DNA from: Hydrogenophaga sp.
GTDB taxonomy: Bacteria; Pseudomonadota; Gammaproteobacteria; Burkholderiales; Burkholderiaceae_C
Length of the DNA: 64,000 bases
NCBI RefSeq assembly: GCF_011390835.1
Contig: NZ_JAABRQ010000006.1
Span: forward strand, 21,508 to 85,507
Reading direction: 5' to 3'
The notes under the pieces are model-generated. The model had not been told where the DNA came from, did no database searches, and worked only from the letters and a program-made list of their open reading frames with translations. The translations under genes and the position numbers were made by a program. Shown here piece by piece: positions 28,864 through 38,589 of the stretch (the first letter of the stretch is position 1; each line of letters opens with the position of its first letter).

Positions 28864-29565
28864 ATGCCCGAAAAACACATCTCCAGCCAGTTCGACGCCG
28901 AGCTCAACTCCATCTCCACCCATGTGCTGGAGATGGGTGGCTTGGTCGAGTCGCAGCTGCACCAGGCAGTCTACGCCCTGGTTCACATGAGTCAAGAGTC
29001 CGCGGATCAGGTGCTCGAAAACGAAGCGAAGATCAATAAGATGGAGGTGCTGATCGATCAAGAGATCATCTCTACCATTGGCCGGCGCCAGCCCACTGCT
29101 CGCGACCTGCGCTTCCTCATGGCGATTTCGCGCACAACCCAGAACCTGGAGCGCGCGGGTGACGAGGTGGCGCGCATCGCCCGCATGGTCAAGTCCATCG
29201 CTGACAGCGGCTCGCCACGCAACCTGCCGAGCTCGGAGCTGCGCGTGGCCGCCGATATGGCCTCAGCGCTGCTGCGCAAGAGCCTGGACTCGTTCGCCCG
29301 GCTGGATACCGCGATGGCGGTGACCATCATCAGGGAAGATGACCACATCGACCACGAGTACAACGGCTTCATACGCAAGCTCATCACCTACATGATGGAA
29401 GACCCGCGCACCATCTCTGCCAGCCTTGACCTGATGTTTCTGGCGAAGTCCATTGAGCGCGTGGGTGACCACGCGAAAAACATTGCTGAGCAGATCATCT
29501 TCATCGTCAAGGGCGAAGACGTGCGCCACACGTCGATGGAAAACGTGGAGTCGGTGGTCCGATGA
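28864..29565 (+). CDS. phoU: Phosphate signalling regulator PhoU
   Basis: Helical regulator of 233 residues with two PhoU repeats. It links the Pst transporter to the PhoR kinase and keeps the Pho regulon off in high phosphate. Repeat metal sites are visible as ERAGDEVARIARM (about residue 97) and ERVGDHAKNIAEQI (about 199). It starts MPEKHISSQFDAEL directly after pstB (TGACATG), so it is tightly co-transcribed. A second protein with a PhoU-like C-terminus is encoded at 46946-48886 in the accessory segment. Confidence 0.97.
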   Translation: MPEKHISSQFDAELNSISTHVLEMGGLVESQLHQAVYALVHMSQESADQVLENEAKINKMEVLIDQEIISTIGRRQPTARDLRFLMAISRTTQNLERAGDEVARIARMVKSIADSGSPRNLPSSELRVAADMASALLRKSLDSFARLDTAMAVTIIREDDHIDHEYNGFIRKLITYMMEDPRTISASLDLMFLAKSIERVGDHAKNIAEQIIFIVKGEDVRHTSMENVESVVR

Positions 29566-29626
29566 GCGTCTTGATGCCACGTGAGCCCCAGCCGCGCGCC
29601 GCTCCCTGGCGCTGCGGGGTGTTCGC

Positions 29627-30358
29627 ATGAGGAAACTGCCCCGCGTGCTGGTGGTGGAGGATGAGCCCGCCATCGCCGAGCTGATCGCCGTCAACCTGCG
29701 GCACAACGGCTTTGCGCCCACGGTGGTGTTCGACGGTGCCGCCGCCCGGCGCGAGGTGGACGCGGTGCTGCCCGATGTGATCCTGCTTGACTGGATGTTG
29801 CCCGGCGAGAGCGGCGCTTCACTGGCGCGCCAGTGGCGAAAGCACGACCGGACCAAGACGGTGCCCATCCTCATGCTGACCGCGCGCAGCGACGAGTCGG
29901 ACAAGGTGCAGGGGCTGGACGCTGGTGCCGACGACTACATCACCAAGCCGTTCTCCACCCAGGAACTGCTCGCGCGCATCCGCGCCGTGCTGCGCCGTCG
30001 TGCGCCCGAGATCGTCAATGACTCCGTGCAGGTGGGTGAGCTGGCGCTCGACGCGGGCACCTACCGGGTGAGCTTCCGTGGCAACGAACTCAAGGTCGGA
30101 CCGACCGAATTCAAGCTCCTTCACTACCTCATGAAGCACGCTGAACGCGTGCACACCCGTGGTACGCTGCTCGACAAGATCTGGGGAGACCATGTCTTCA
30201 TCGAGGAGCGAACCGTGGATGTGCATGTGAAGCGTTTGAGGGAATCCTTGGGTGAAGCCGCCAGCATGGTGGAGACGGTGCGCGGCGCTGGCTACCGCCT
30301 GACGGGGCTCAACAACACCGGACGACCCGCGCAAGGCTCCAGCACCGCCGCAGCATGA
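29627..30358 (+). CDS. phoB: Phosphate regulon response regulator PhoB
   Basis: OmpR-class regulator of 243 residues. The receiver has VVEDEPAIAEL, phosphoacceptor Asp in LLDWMLPGESG, LTARSDE and YITKPFS. The C-terminal winged helix has VGPTEFKLLHYLMKHAE and RTVDVHVKRLRESL. It binds 11-base direct repeats (Pho boxes), of which three clear examples occur in this window. The start follows phoU by 61 bases. The stop overlaps phoR by four bases. Confidence 0.97.
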   Translation: MRKLPRVLVVEDEPAIAELIAVNLRHNGFAPTVVFDGAAARREVDAVLPDVILLDWMLPGESGASLARQWRKHDRTKTVPILMLTARSDESDKVQGLDAGADDYITKPFSTQELLARIRAVLRRRAPEIVNDSVQVGELALDAGTYRVSFRGNELKVGPTEFKLLHYLMKHAERVHTRGTLLDKIWGDHVFIEERTVDVHVKRLRESLGEAASMVETVRGAGYRLTGLNNTGRPAQGSSTAAA

Positions 30359-31674
30359 CGCGTCGGGCTCTCGAGCTGCTGTGCCTGGTGGCACTGGGTG
30401 CGGTATGGGGCTGGGCCAACGATTCGCCACCCTGGACGTTTGCCGGTGCTTTGCTGGGAGCGCTGGTCTGGGCCATCTTCGATGGCTTGCGCGCGCGCGA
30501 GTTGCTCAACTGGATCGCCAAAGGCGAAGCGTCTCGTGCACCCAGTTTGTCCGGCACTTGGGGTGAGCTGGTTGAACGCTGCCGCAAGCTGATCAAGAAG
30601 CTGGAAAAAAAGGCCCAAAACAGCGACGCTCGTCTGGAGGACTTTCTGGCGGCGATCCAGGCCTCTCCCAACGGCGTGGTGCTGCTGGATGCGACCGGTC
30701 GCATCGAATGGGCCAACCTGACTGCGGCCAACCACCTCGGCTTTGACCCGCAGCGCGATCTGGGCCAGTACGTGCGCAACATGGTGCGCGCACCCGCCTT
30801 CACCGCCTACCTCAACGCTGCTGACTTCTCCTACGAAATCCAGGTCGACGGGCCTGGCCCCCGGCCCTCACAACCGTCCAAGATCTCGCTGCAGATTCAC
30901 CCCTACGGCAAGAAACGCAAACTCATGCTCACGCGCGATGTGACCGCGCTGCAACTGGCCGAGACCATGCGTCGGGATTTTGTGGCCAACGTGTCGCATG
31001 AAATCCGCACGCCGCTGACCGTGCTCAGCGGCTTCGTCGAGACCATGCAGAGCATTCCGCTGGAGGCGGCTGACCGCGAGCGCTACCTGGCCCTGATGAG
31101 CCAGCAGGCCCAGCGCATGCAGACGCTGGTCAGCGATCTGCTCACGCTCTCGCGGCTGGAAGGCAGCCCGGCGCCTGGCGCGGGCGAATGGGTGGATGGC
31201 GATGAGCTGCTCAGCCATGTGCTGCAGGAAGCGCGCGGCCTCACCCAGGCCATCGCACACCCGCCTCACCAGATCGAGGTGTCTGAGCACGCAGCGCTGC
31301 TGGTCTCCGGGGCCAAGACCGAGCTGCTGAGCGCGATGTCCAATCTCATGAGCAATGCGGTGCGTTACACACCGGGTGGCGGCAACATCCGCGCGGGCTG
31401 GCGAAGCACACCCGACGGGGGGGCGCAGTTTTTTGTCGAAGACACCGGCCCGGGTATTGCGGCCGAGCACCTGCCGCGTCTGACCGAACGCTTTTACCGG
31501 GTGGACCGCAGCCGCTCCCGCGAAACGGGCGGTACCGGACTCGGGCTGGCCATCGTCAAACACGTGGCCCAGCGCCACGGTGGGCAGGTTGAGGTGCAGA
31601 GCACGCCTGGGCAGGGATCGACCTTCATGATCCACCTGCCAGCCTCCCGCATCCGGCAACGCTCGATCGCCTGA
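30355..31674 (+). CDS. phoR: Phosphate regulon sensor histidine kinase PhoR
   Basis: Membrane kinase of 439 residues. Two short N-terminal helices without a periplasmic domain (LLCLVALGAVWGWA; FAGALLGALVWAIF) fit PhoR, which senses the transporter through PhoU. A PAS domain follows (IQASPNGVVLLDATGRIEWAN). HisKA is [20 protein letters not shown], then the ATPase core SNAVRYTPGGGNI, DTGPGIAAEHL and GGTGLGLAIVKHV. It overlaps phoB by ATGA and closes the operon. It converges with the membrane glycosyltransferase gene 22 bases downstream. Confidence 0.97.
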   Translation: MTRRALELLCLVALGAVWGWANDSPPWTFAGALLGALVWAIFDGLRARELLNWIAKGEASRAPSLSGTWGELVERCRKLIKKLEKKAQNSDARLEDFLAAIQASPNGVVLLDATGRIEWANLTAANHLGFDPQRDLGQYVRNMVRAPAFTAYLNAADFSYEIQVDGPGPRPSQPSKISLQIHPYGKKRKLMLTRDVTALQLAETMRRDFVANVSHEIRTPLTVLSGFVETMQSIPLEAADRERYLALMSQQAQRMQTLVSDLLTLSRLEGSPAPGAGEWVDGDELLSHVLQEARGLTQAIAHPPHQIEVSEHAALLVSGAKTELLSAMSNLMSNAVRYTPGGGNIRAGWRSTPDGGAQFFVEDTGPGIAAEHLPRLTERFYRVDRSRSRETGGTGLGLAIVKHVAQRHGGQVEVQSTPGQGSTFMIHLPASRIRQRSIA

Positions 31675-31696
31675 CCTAGCGCAGGCTGCTAGTGAC

Positions 31697-33427
31697 TCAG
31701 TTGCCCAGGCGCTGGTAGACCAGCAAGCGCTCTTTCTGGTCGGTAAGCCGGAACACCGTGGCCTTGAAGGCCCATTGCGTGAGTTCCACGCGCTCGTCCA
31801 GCGTCTCTTGTCCCTCGGGCGTGACCACCAGCGTGCGGCAGCCAGGATCCGCTTGTGGATCGGTGCGGTACAGGGTGAGCTGACCGTGGTACTGCAGGGC
31901 TGCAATCTGTGCCTGAGACAAACCGTCGGCCAGCACACAGGTCTGCGCCGGCACCATGCGCGCGATGCTGCGCGAAATCGGCCCGTAGCTGCGCCCGTGG
32001 TCGAGCAGGGGCAACCACAGCGTCATCAGCAGCAGCCAGCTCAGCGTGGCGCCTGCCGCGGGCAGCACCAGGCTCTTCCACATCGCCTCACGGTGCCGAC
32101 CGACCCGCCAAGCCACCAGCCAGATCCAGGCCAGCGTGGCGACGGCGGCGATGAGGAATAACACCAGCGAAAACTCGGGTTGAAAACCTGGCGCCAGCTT
32201 GGCCACGTTGGCAGCCGGCTTTGCCGGCACACCGGTCTGCATGGCGACCCAGATGACCCAGATCACGAGGGCGCAGCCAGTGAAGAAGAGCAGGGTGAAC
32301 CAATCGATCAGCGCCGAGACGCTTCGCCTTAACGTAGGCAATGCGAACGCTGCCAATGCCGCCAGGGCGGGCAATGCCAGCAGCAGGGCGCGGTCCCGCT
32401 CTCCCGATAGTGCGCTGTCGCCCAAGCTCACCAGCACCGACCACAGCGGCAAGGCCACATGCGGACTGCTCCACTGCCGACGCCAGCGCCACAGCGTCCA
32501 GAGCACCAGCGGCCAGGCCGGCCAGCTGAACCAGACCAGCAAACGGCCCCAGTTGCCCCAGTCCATGCCAACGCGCTGGGCCAGAGGCGAAGGCCAGGGC
32601 ATCCAGCCCAGCGCCAGTGCAGCAGCCAGCACCAGCGCCAACACGCTACCCGCCACGAGCACGGGGAACCACCTTGCGGCTGGCGCTGCCGCCACCTCCC
32701 AGTTGCTCGCCACCGCCTCGACCTGGCCGCGGGACCAGCCAGCCAACACCAGCCAGCCCACTCCCAGCAACAGCGTGATCCACGGCGCGCCGCTCAGCAC
32801 CAAGGCGGCGGCGGCAGTGCCCCACAGGATGAGCACGCGGGTGAGGGACCGACTACTTCCCTGGGCCAGCCGGGTGGCGGCGTAGAGCAGCGTGGCGACC
32901 ATGGCCAGGCGGGCCAGATCGGGCGTGGTTTCGTGCGACAGCTGGGCGAGACCGAGGCAGGCGATTAGGGCCAACAATCCCGCGTCGGCCAGCGCCCGCG
33001 CGTAGTCTTTGGGGTTGGCTTCACCGCCAAAGGCGAAGCTCAGCGGCTGGGCAGCCGGCTGGCGTGCCAGTTGGTACACCGTGTACCAGGTGCTCGCCAG
33101 CGTGAGGGCCAGCAGGCCGCCAAATGGAATGCGCGCGGCGAACTCGGGTGACAAGAAAGGCAGCCAGCGAATGAAAGCTGCGCCCAGCCAGTAAGGCAAG
33201 GGACCCGCTTCTTCCACCGCCATACCCAACACCTGCGGTTGCCACCAACCGCTGTGGCCGGCCGCCATTTCCAGCATTACGCCGAACGCGGTGACATCTG
33301 CGACCTTCCACGGTTCGCGGCCCAGGAAGCCGGGCAGCACGTAGGCCACGCAAAACAGGATCAACGCCAGTCGCGGCAGGCGGCGCACGGCAGTCTGACT
33401 CACGAGGGCGGGGGTGACAGCATTCAC
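31697..33427 (-). CDS. GT39/ArnT-like polytopic membrane glycosyltransferase
   Basis: Hydrophobic protein of 576 residues with about 11-12 predicted membrane helices. The first periplasmic loop has GREPWKVADVTAFGVMLEMA, the acidic-residue pattern of GT-C enzymes related to ArnT and protein mannosyltransferases that use polyprenyl-phosphate sugars. The C-terminal 90 residues form a soluble domain (VLADGLSQAQIAALQY, LTDQKERLLVYQR). The acceptor may be lipid A or another envelope glycan; this is not determinable from sequence. The start is uncertain because only GTG codons (33427 or 33469) are available. Confidence 0.7.
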   Translation of the reverse strand: MNAVTPALVSQTAVRRLPRLALILFCVAYVLPGFLGREPWKVADVTAFGVMLEMAAGHSGWWQPQVLGMAVEEAGPLPYWLGAAFIRWLPFLSPEFAARIPFGGLLALTLASTWYTVYQLARQPAAQPLSFAFGGEANPKDYARALADAGLLALIACLGLAQLSHETTPDLARLAMVATLLYAATRLAQGSSRSLTRVLILWGTAAAALVLSGAPWITLLLGVGWLVLAGWSRGQVEAVASNWEVAAAPAARWFPVLVAGSVLALVLAAALALGWMPWPSPLAQRVGMDWGNWGRLLVWFSWPAWPLVLWTLWRWRRQWSSPHVALPLWSVLVSLGDSALSGERDRALLLALPALAALAAFALPTLRRSVSALIDWFTLLFFTGCALVIWVIWVAMQTGVPAKPAANVAKLAPGFQPEFSLVLFLIAAVATLAWIWLVAWRVGRHREAMWKSLVLPAAGATLSWLLLMTLWLPLLDHGRSYGPISRSIARMVPAQTCVLADGLSQAQIAALQYHGQLTLYRTDPQADPGCRTLVVTPEGQETLDERVELTQWAFKATVFRLTDQKERLLVYQRLGN

Positions 33428-33489
33428 TGCGGGGACTATACAAGGGCCTTCGTTGTGTGTGCAGGGCACACGCTCAGATACAGGCGGGC

Positions 33490-33519
33490 AAAAAAAAGCA
33501 GCCGGTCGGGCCGGCTGCT
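33490..33519 (-). terminator. Intrinsic terminator of rpmE2
   Basis: Nine-base perfect stem (33497-33505 with 33511-33519, core AGCAGCCGG/CCGGCTGCT) with a five-base loop. On the minus strand a run of eight T follows at 33497-33490. It lies 53 bases after the rpmE2 stop. Confidence 0.92.
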
Positions 33520-33571
33520 GATCGGGTGTCTGGCAGGTGCATGCACCCGGCAGGACAGGCGGGAGATCGCC

Positions 33572-33832
33572 TTATTTCGCCGCAGGCGTCTTGCCGTAAC
33601 GGTTGCGGAAACGCTCAACGCGTCCACCCATGTTGTCCACGCTTTTCTGGGTGCCGGTGTAGAAGGGATGCGACTCGCTGGAAGTATCCAGCTTGAAGAG
33701 CGGCAACTCGCGGCCGTCTTCCATCTTGATCATCTCTTTCGTGTTCGCGCAGGAGCGGGTCACGAACTTGAAGTTGTTCGACAGGTCCACGAAGCAGACG
33801 TCGCGGTAATTGGGGTGAATGCCGTCTTTCAT
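33572..33832 (-). CDS. rpmE2: 50S ribosomal protein L31 type B
   Basis: Ribosomal protein of 86 residues starting MKDGIHPNYRDVCFVDLSNN. It has the type B form: no CxxC zinc ribbon, and a longer C-terminus (DNMGGRVERFRNRYGKTPAAK). Type B proteins can replace zinc-containing L31 during zinc limitation. In many betaproteobacteria it is the only copy; this window cannot decide that. It lies downstream of rho and ends at a strong intrinsic terminator. Confidence 0.97.
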   Translation of the reverse strand: MKDGIHPNYRDVCFVDLSNNFKFVTRSCANTKEMIKMEDGRELPLFKLDTSSESHPFYTGTQKSVDNMGGRVERFRNRYGKTPAAK

Positions 33833-33908
33833 GACGATTCCTTGGGGTTCAGGTGCGGCAGCCGCAGCGAAACCATTTCGCTGTACTTACTGCAAATTAC
33901 AACCTTCC

Positions 33909-33914
33909 ATTATA
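33909..33914 (-). promoter_or_regulatory. Likely -10 box of rpmE2
   Basis: A perfect TATAAT on the minus strand, 77 bases upstream of the rpmE2 start. The matching -35 element is not clear. Confidence 0.5.
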
Positions 33915-34033
33915 GCCTGGGAAAAGAGCAGCCGGAGCGGGCTGTTTGAACCCCAAGGCACCGCCGATATGGCTTTGCCAGTCGGCCAGTGCCGCCGCCA
34001 CGGGGGAGTGACGCCGAAGGCGGAGCGGGGGGT

Positions 34034-35296
34034 TTAGCCTCCCCTGCGCATCATGTCAAAGAACTCCGAGTTGTTTTTCGTCGCCTTCATGCTCTTGAGC
34101 ACCATTTCCATGGCCTCGATCTCGTCCATGTTGTACATGAACTGGCGCAGGATGCGGGTCTTCTGCAGGATTTCAGGCTGCAGCAACAGCTCTTCGCGGC
34201 GGGTACCGCTGCGGTTGAGCTGGATCGAGGGGAAAACGCGCTTTTCGTAAAGGCGGCGGTCCAGGTGGATTTCGCAGTTGCCGGTGCCCTTGAATTCTTC
34301 AAAGATCACCTCGTCCATGCGCGAGCCGGTGTCGACCAGCGCAGTGGCGATGATGGTCAGCGAACCGCCTTCTTCAATCTTGCGGGCGGCGCCGAAGAAT
34401 CGCTTGGGGCGTTGCAGGGCGTTGGCGTCCACACCACCGGTCAGCACCTTGCCCGAAGAGGGCAGCACGTTGTTGTAGGCGCGGGCCAGGCGCGTGATCG
34501 AGTCGAGCATGATGACCACGTCCTTTTTCAGCTCGACCAGTCGCTTGGCGCGTTCGATCACCATCTCGGCCACGTGCACGTGGCGCGCGGCGGGTTCGTC
34601 GAAGGTGGAGGCGATGACCTCACCACGCACGGTGCGCTGCATCTCGGTCACTTCCTCTGGGCGCTCATCCACGAGCAGCACCATGAGTTCCACCTCGGGG
34701 TGGTTTGCAGCGATAGCGTGGCAGATGTGCTGCATCATCACCGTCTTGCCGCTCTTGGGCGGCGCCACGATCAGGGCGCGCTGGCCGCGGCCGATGGGCG
34801 CGATGATGTCAATGACGCGACCGGTGATGTTCTCGTCACTCTTGATGTCTCGTTCCAGGCGCATCTGTTCCTTGGGGAACAGCGGCGTCAGGTTCTCGAA
34901 CATGATCTTGTGCTTGTTGTCCTCGGGGGGCAAGCCGTTGATCTTGTCGAGTTTGTTGAGTGCGAAGTAGCGCTCACCGTCTTTGGGGATGCGCACCTCG
35001 CCTTCGATCATGTCGCCGGTGTGCAGGTTGAAGCGGCGGATCTGGCTGGGCGAGATGTAGATGTCATCCGTGCTCGCGGTGTAGCTGGTGTCGGGCGCGC
35101 GCAGGAAACCAAACCCGTCGGGCAGCACCTCCAGCACGCCGTCCGCGTTCACCAGTTCGCCGCCCTTGGCTCGCTTCTTGATGATGGCGAACATCAGCTC
35201 CTGCTTGCGCATGCGGCCGGTGTTTTCGATCTCAAGCGCTTCAGCCTGCTTGAGGACTTCAGACACGTGAAGTGCCTTGAGTTCGTTGAGGTGCAT
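34034..35296 (-). CDS. rho: Transcription termination factor Rho
   Basis: Hexameric RNA helicase that ends transcription. The protein has 420 residues. The N-terminal helical domain begins [16 protein letters not shown], the cold-shock RNA-binding fold contains [12 protein letters not shown], Walker A is [12 protein letters not shown], Walker B is [16 protein letters not shown], and the Q-loop region is [20 protein letters not shown]. The ATG at 35296 (three codons inside the longest frame) has GGAG eight bases upstream and matches the family start. Confidence 0.98.
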   Translation of the reverse strand: MHLNELKALHVSEVLKQAEALEIENTGRMRKQELMFAIIKKRAKGGELVNADGVLEVLPDGFGFLRAPDTSYTASTDDIYISPSQIRRFNLHTGDMIEGEVRIPKDGERYFALNKLDKINGLPPEDNKHKIMFENLTPLFPKEQMRLERDIKSDENITGRVIDIIAPIGRGQRALIVAPPKSGKTVMMQHICHAIAANHPEVELMVLLVDERPEEVTEMQRTVRGEVIASTFDEPAARHVHVAEMVIERAKRLVELKKDVVIMLDSITRLARAYNNVLPSSGKVLTGGVDANALQRPKRFFGAARKIEEGGSLTIIATALVDTGSRMDEVIFEEFKGTGNCEIHLDRRLYEKRVFPSIQLNRSGTRREELLLQPEILQKTRILRQFMYNMDEIEAMEMVLKSMKATKNNSEFFDMMRRGG

Positions 35297-35443
35297 GGAA
35301 TTCACTCCGGGAAGGAGTTGGAATCGGAAGTCGGGGGAGGGGCGCTGGCGTCCGGTTGGCGGACGGTGCGCGGTGGCGGGGAAGCAGGCTTGTGTCTAAC
35401 CTGAACCTATGGAGATTATGACAGGAAAAATCCGGAGCCTGAG

Positions 35444-35467
35444 AAAAAGCCGGGCATTGCACCCGGC
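35444..35467 (-). terminator. Intrinsic terminator of trxA
   Basis: GCCGGG (35449-35454) pairs with CCCGGC (35462-35467). Five T follow on the minus strand. It lies 26 bases after the trxA stop. Confidence 0.85.
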
Positions 35468-35492
35468 CCAGGGCCCAGGCCTATCGGGTGGG

Positions 35493-35825
35493 TCAGGCGA
35501 TCTGCTGGTCGATGAAGGCGGTGAGTTGCGCCTTGCTCAGGGCGCCGACCTTGGTGGCAGCCAGCTGACCGTCCTTGAACAGCATCAGCGTAGGAATGCC
35601 GCGGATGCCAAATTTGGCCGGCACATCGCGGTTGTCGTCCACATTCATCTTGGCGATCTTGAGCTTGCCGTCGTAAGAGCCGGCGACCTCGTCGAGGATG
35701 GGCGCGATCATCTTGCAGGGGCCGCACCATTCGGCCCAGAAGTCCACCAACACTGGTGCCTTGGCTTCGAGCACATCGGCCTGGAAGCTGGCGTCGGATA
35801 CGTGTTTGATCAGGTCGCTGGCCAT
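35493..35825 (-). CDS. trxA: Thioredoxin 1
   Basis: Thioredoxin of 110 residues with the redox site [14 protein letters not shown] near residue 33. The buried Asp and cis-Pro segments ([15 protein letters not shown]) are intact. It reduces disulfides in cytosolic enzymes and can serve the thioredoxin-type reductases, possibly including the arsenate reductase at 7965-8477. The trxA-rho order is common in betaproteobacteria. It is divergent from the addB-like gene. Confidence 0.98.
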   Translation of the reverse strand: MASDLIKHVSDASFQADVLEAKAPVLVDFWAEWCGPCKMIAPILDEVAGSYDGKLKIAKMNVDDNRDVPAKFGIRGIPTLMLFKDGQLAATKVGALSKAQLTAFIDQQIA

Positions 35826-35946
35826 GATTTTTCCTATTGGGGTTGAAGGCAGAGGTTAAAGTTTGGTCACGCGCAACGCAGGGGAAAAGCTCAGGGTCTT
35901 TCGCCGGGGGCGTGGTGCCTTCCATTGTGACAGAAACGCCCGATCC

Positions 35947-38589
35947 ATGACGACGCCCGCTCCTCCGCCTGCCCAGTCCAGCCCAGACACACCGCTATTG
36001 GCCAGCAGCAGTGACGCCGTGTTCAGCGTCTGGCCTGCTTGGCTGGACCAGATCGATCACGCCTTGCGCGAGACCGGTGTGCGACCACAGCGCGCGGTGG
36101 TGCTGGTGCCCTACGCGCAGTTGATGGAAGTCGGGCGATGCGCCTGGGCACAGCGGCACCACAGCGGCTTTGCACCTCGTTTCGAGTCCTCGCGCAACTG
36201 GGCCCAGACCCTGATGCCTCACGTGCCCGCGCCCACCGATCTGCACGGGGCGATGGCGCACGACAGCCTGGTGGCAGCGGCGTTCATCGACCGGGTGGCG
36301 CCTCGTCGCATCGATGCGGCTCTGCGGGCGGTGATGGTGACGCGCCTGGTCGAAGCCGCTCGCCAGCTGGCCCCCATCGCGGCGGCTCGGTCACCCGAGC
36401 GGCGGCAAGCTTGGGCCGATGCGCTGCGCGAATCGATCGCGCCCCGGCAACTCGCGCTGCATTGGGAGGCCTTGCTGCAGTCGCTGGCGCTGGCCTGGGC
36501 GGGCAGCTCGGGCTACGCCACCGATGTGCTGTGGTCCGAGCTGGCTGCGCCGGGCGCTGATGCCGATCTGCTGCTGGTTTTGCCAGGCTTCCAGCCGGAC
36601 CCGCTGGTTGAAGCGCTGACGCAACGCTGGGGCACACATGCGCGTGTGCTTCAACGTGAACCGCATCGGTTGCCTGTCGCACCTTTGCCAAGGCTGCATG
36701 CCTGCGACGATACCGAGGACGAAGCGCAGCGCGCGGCGGCCTGCGTGCTGGCGCGGGTGCAGGCGGGCGAGACCCCTGTCGCCCTGGTGGCTAACGACCG
36801 CATGCTGACACGCCGGGTCAGCGCGCTCTTGACCAGCGCCGGTGTGGCGGTGCACGACGAGACCGGCTGGAAGCTGTCCACGACCCGCGCCGCCGCTCGC
36901 CTCATGAGCCTGCTGCGGGCGGCTTCGCCGCGTGCACGCATGGACGATGTGCTCGATTTCCTCAAGCAGACAACGGTCTGGAAAGCCGCTGAGGTGCAGG
37001 CCTTGGAACAGTGGGCGCGAGATGTGGGTGTCTCGCGCTGGCGGGCGGAGCCTGCCCTTGTCGCCGGTGTCTGTCCCGCTGAGCTGCCGGCCTTGCTCGA
37101 AGCCTTGCAGTTCCCACGGCCGCTGGCTGCCTGGCTCGATGCGTTGGCCAATGCCCTGGCGGCCGCAGAACTCTGGTCGCCGCTGCAGGCCGATGCTGCC
37201 GGGCAGCAAATCCTGCGAGCGCTGCGCCTGGGGCCTGATGCGGCCCAGTCTTTGCACGCCCTGGCGCATGCGCTCTTGCCCGAGAGTGAGGCCGACGGCG
37301 CGCGCGCGCCCCCTCTGACGCTGGCCGCGTTCACCGCCTGGGTGCGTGAGGTGCTGGAAGGCGAAAGCTTCCAGCCGCGCAGCCCGGCCGCGGCCGAGGT
37401 GGTGACGCTGCCGCTGGCCCAGCTGCTGGGCCGCACCGTGGGGGCGATAGTGATCCCAGGTTGTGACGAGGCCCACCTGAGTCCCAGCCCGGAACCGCCC
37501 GGTCATTGGACCGCCGCGCAGCGCGAGGCGATTGGCCTGCCCAGCCGCGATGCTCTGGCCCTGGCCGCGTCGCACGCCTGGCACGGTGCTCTGCGTCACC
37601 CGAGCGTAGATGTGCTTTGGCGCACTCAGGAGCGCGGCGAAACCTTGCTGCCCGGCGCCTGGGTTCAGGCACTCGACGCGGCTGCCTCTGGGCCCGCCAC
37701 CGACCCGCGGGTCCTGCGTGAACTGCCGCCAAGCTTGCAGAGTCGTCCGCTGCCTTCTGCGCGCGATTTGCTGCCCGACGCTCTTTCTGCCAGTGCCTAC
37801 CAGGACCTGCGCCATTGCCCGTACCGTTTTTTTGCCCTGCGCCAGCTGCGTCTGCAGGATGCACCCGAGCTCGAAACCGAGCCTGATCAGCGCGATCTGG
37901 GCAACTGGTTGCACGCAGTGTTGCGCGCCTTCCATGAAGCGCGGGGCGATCAGCGACCGGGCTGGGAGGCAGACCGTGCAGCGTTGGATGCACAGGCCGA
38001 TCGAACTACCGAGGCCATGGGCCTGCAGGCCGGGGAGGGCGGAGCCGGCTTTCTGCCTTACCTGGCTACCTGGCCGGCGTTGCGCGACGGTTACCTGAGC
38101 TGGCTGGTCGGCTTCGAAGCCGCCGAATATGCACCTGGTCCCCGCTTCGTGAGTGCTGAGCAGGCGCTCACGCAACGTGTGGACGGCTGGACGCTGCTCG
38201 GCAAGCTGGATCGCATCGATGAGCAGCCCAGCCCGGAAGGTGCGATATCCATCGTGATCGACTACAAGACTGAGAGCCGAACCAAGACCCTGGCGCGCGT
38301 CAAGCAGCCGCTGGAAGACACGCAGCTGGCTTTCTACGCCGCCCTGTTGCCGGCCGAAACCCTGCGCGCCGCCTACCTCAGCATCACCGACAGCCGAGAT
38401 GGCGACGCCACACGCCTGATTGAACAGCCCGAGATTCTCGCGGCGCGAGAACAGTTGCTGACCGGCCTGGTGCACGACCTCACCCGCATCGCAGCCGGTG
38501 CCACTCTGCCCGCGCTGGGTGAAGGTGCGGTGTGCGATTTCTGCGCGGCGCGGGGTTTGTGCCGCAAAGATCAGTGGGGTGCGCCATGA
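35947..38589 (+). CDS. addB: AddB-like PD-(D/E)XK nuclease/helicase subunit
   Basis: Double-strand-break repair nuclease subunit of 880 residues, similar to the exonuclease subunits paired with UvrD-like helicases in betaproteobacteria. The N-terminal half is an inactivated helicase-like region. The C-terminal nuclease has YQDLRHCPYRFFALRQL, IVIDYKTESRTK (catalytic Asp and Lys) and the trailing Cys cluster CDFCAARGLC. With the Cys in RHCPYRF this would form an iron-sulfur cluster, as in AddB. The ATG at 35947 has a weak ribosome site. The stop overlaps the helicase gene by four bases. Confidence 0.88.
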   Translation: MTTPAPPPAQSSPDTPLLASSSDAVFSVWPAWLDQIDHALRETGVRPQRAVVLVPYAQLMEVGRCAWAQRHHSGFAPRFESSRNWAQTLMPHVPAPTDLHGAMAHDSLVAAAFIDRVAPRRIDAALRAVMVTRLVEAARQLAPIAAARSPERRQAWADALRESIAPRQLALHWEALLQSLALAWAGSSGYATDVLWSELAAPGADADLLLVLPGFQPDPLVEALTQRWGTHARVLQREPHRLPVAPLPRLHACDDTEDEAQRAAACVLARVQAGETPVALVANDRMLTRRVSALLTSAGVAVHDETGWKLSTTRAAARLMSLLRAASPRARMDDVLDFLKQTTVWKAAEVQALEQWARDVGVSRWRAEPALVAGVCPAELPALLEALQFPRPLAAWLDALANALAAAELWSPLQADAAGQQILRALRLGPDAAQSLHALAHALLPESEADGARAPPLTLAAFTAWVREVLEGESFQPRSPAAAEVVTLPLAQLLGRTVGAIVIPGCDEAHLSPSPEPPGHWTAAQREAIGLPSRDALALAASHAWHGALRHPSVDVLWRTQERGETLLPGAWVQALDAAASGPATDPRVLRELPPSLQSRPLPSARDLLPDALSASAYQDLRHCPYRFFALRQLRLQDAPELETEPDQRDLGNWLHAVLRAFHEARGDQRPGWEADRAALDAQADRTTEAMGLQAGEGGAGFLPYLATWPALRDGYLSWLVGFEAAEYAPGPRFVSAEQALTQRVDGWTLLGKLDRIDEQPSPEGAISIVIDYKTESRTKTLARVKQPLEDTQLAFYAALLPAETLRAAYLSITDSRDGDATRLIEQPEILAAREQLLTGLVHDLTRIAAGATLPALGEGAVCDFCAARGLCRKDQWGAP

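Noticed and set aside
36391-38475. Minus-strand frame of 694 codons opposite addB
   Set aside because: Shadow of the nuclease gene, without recognisable motifs.
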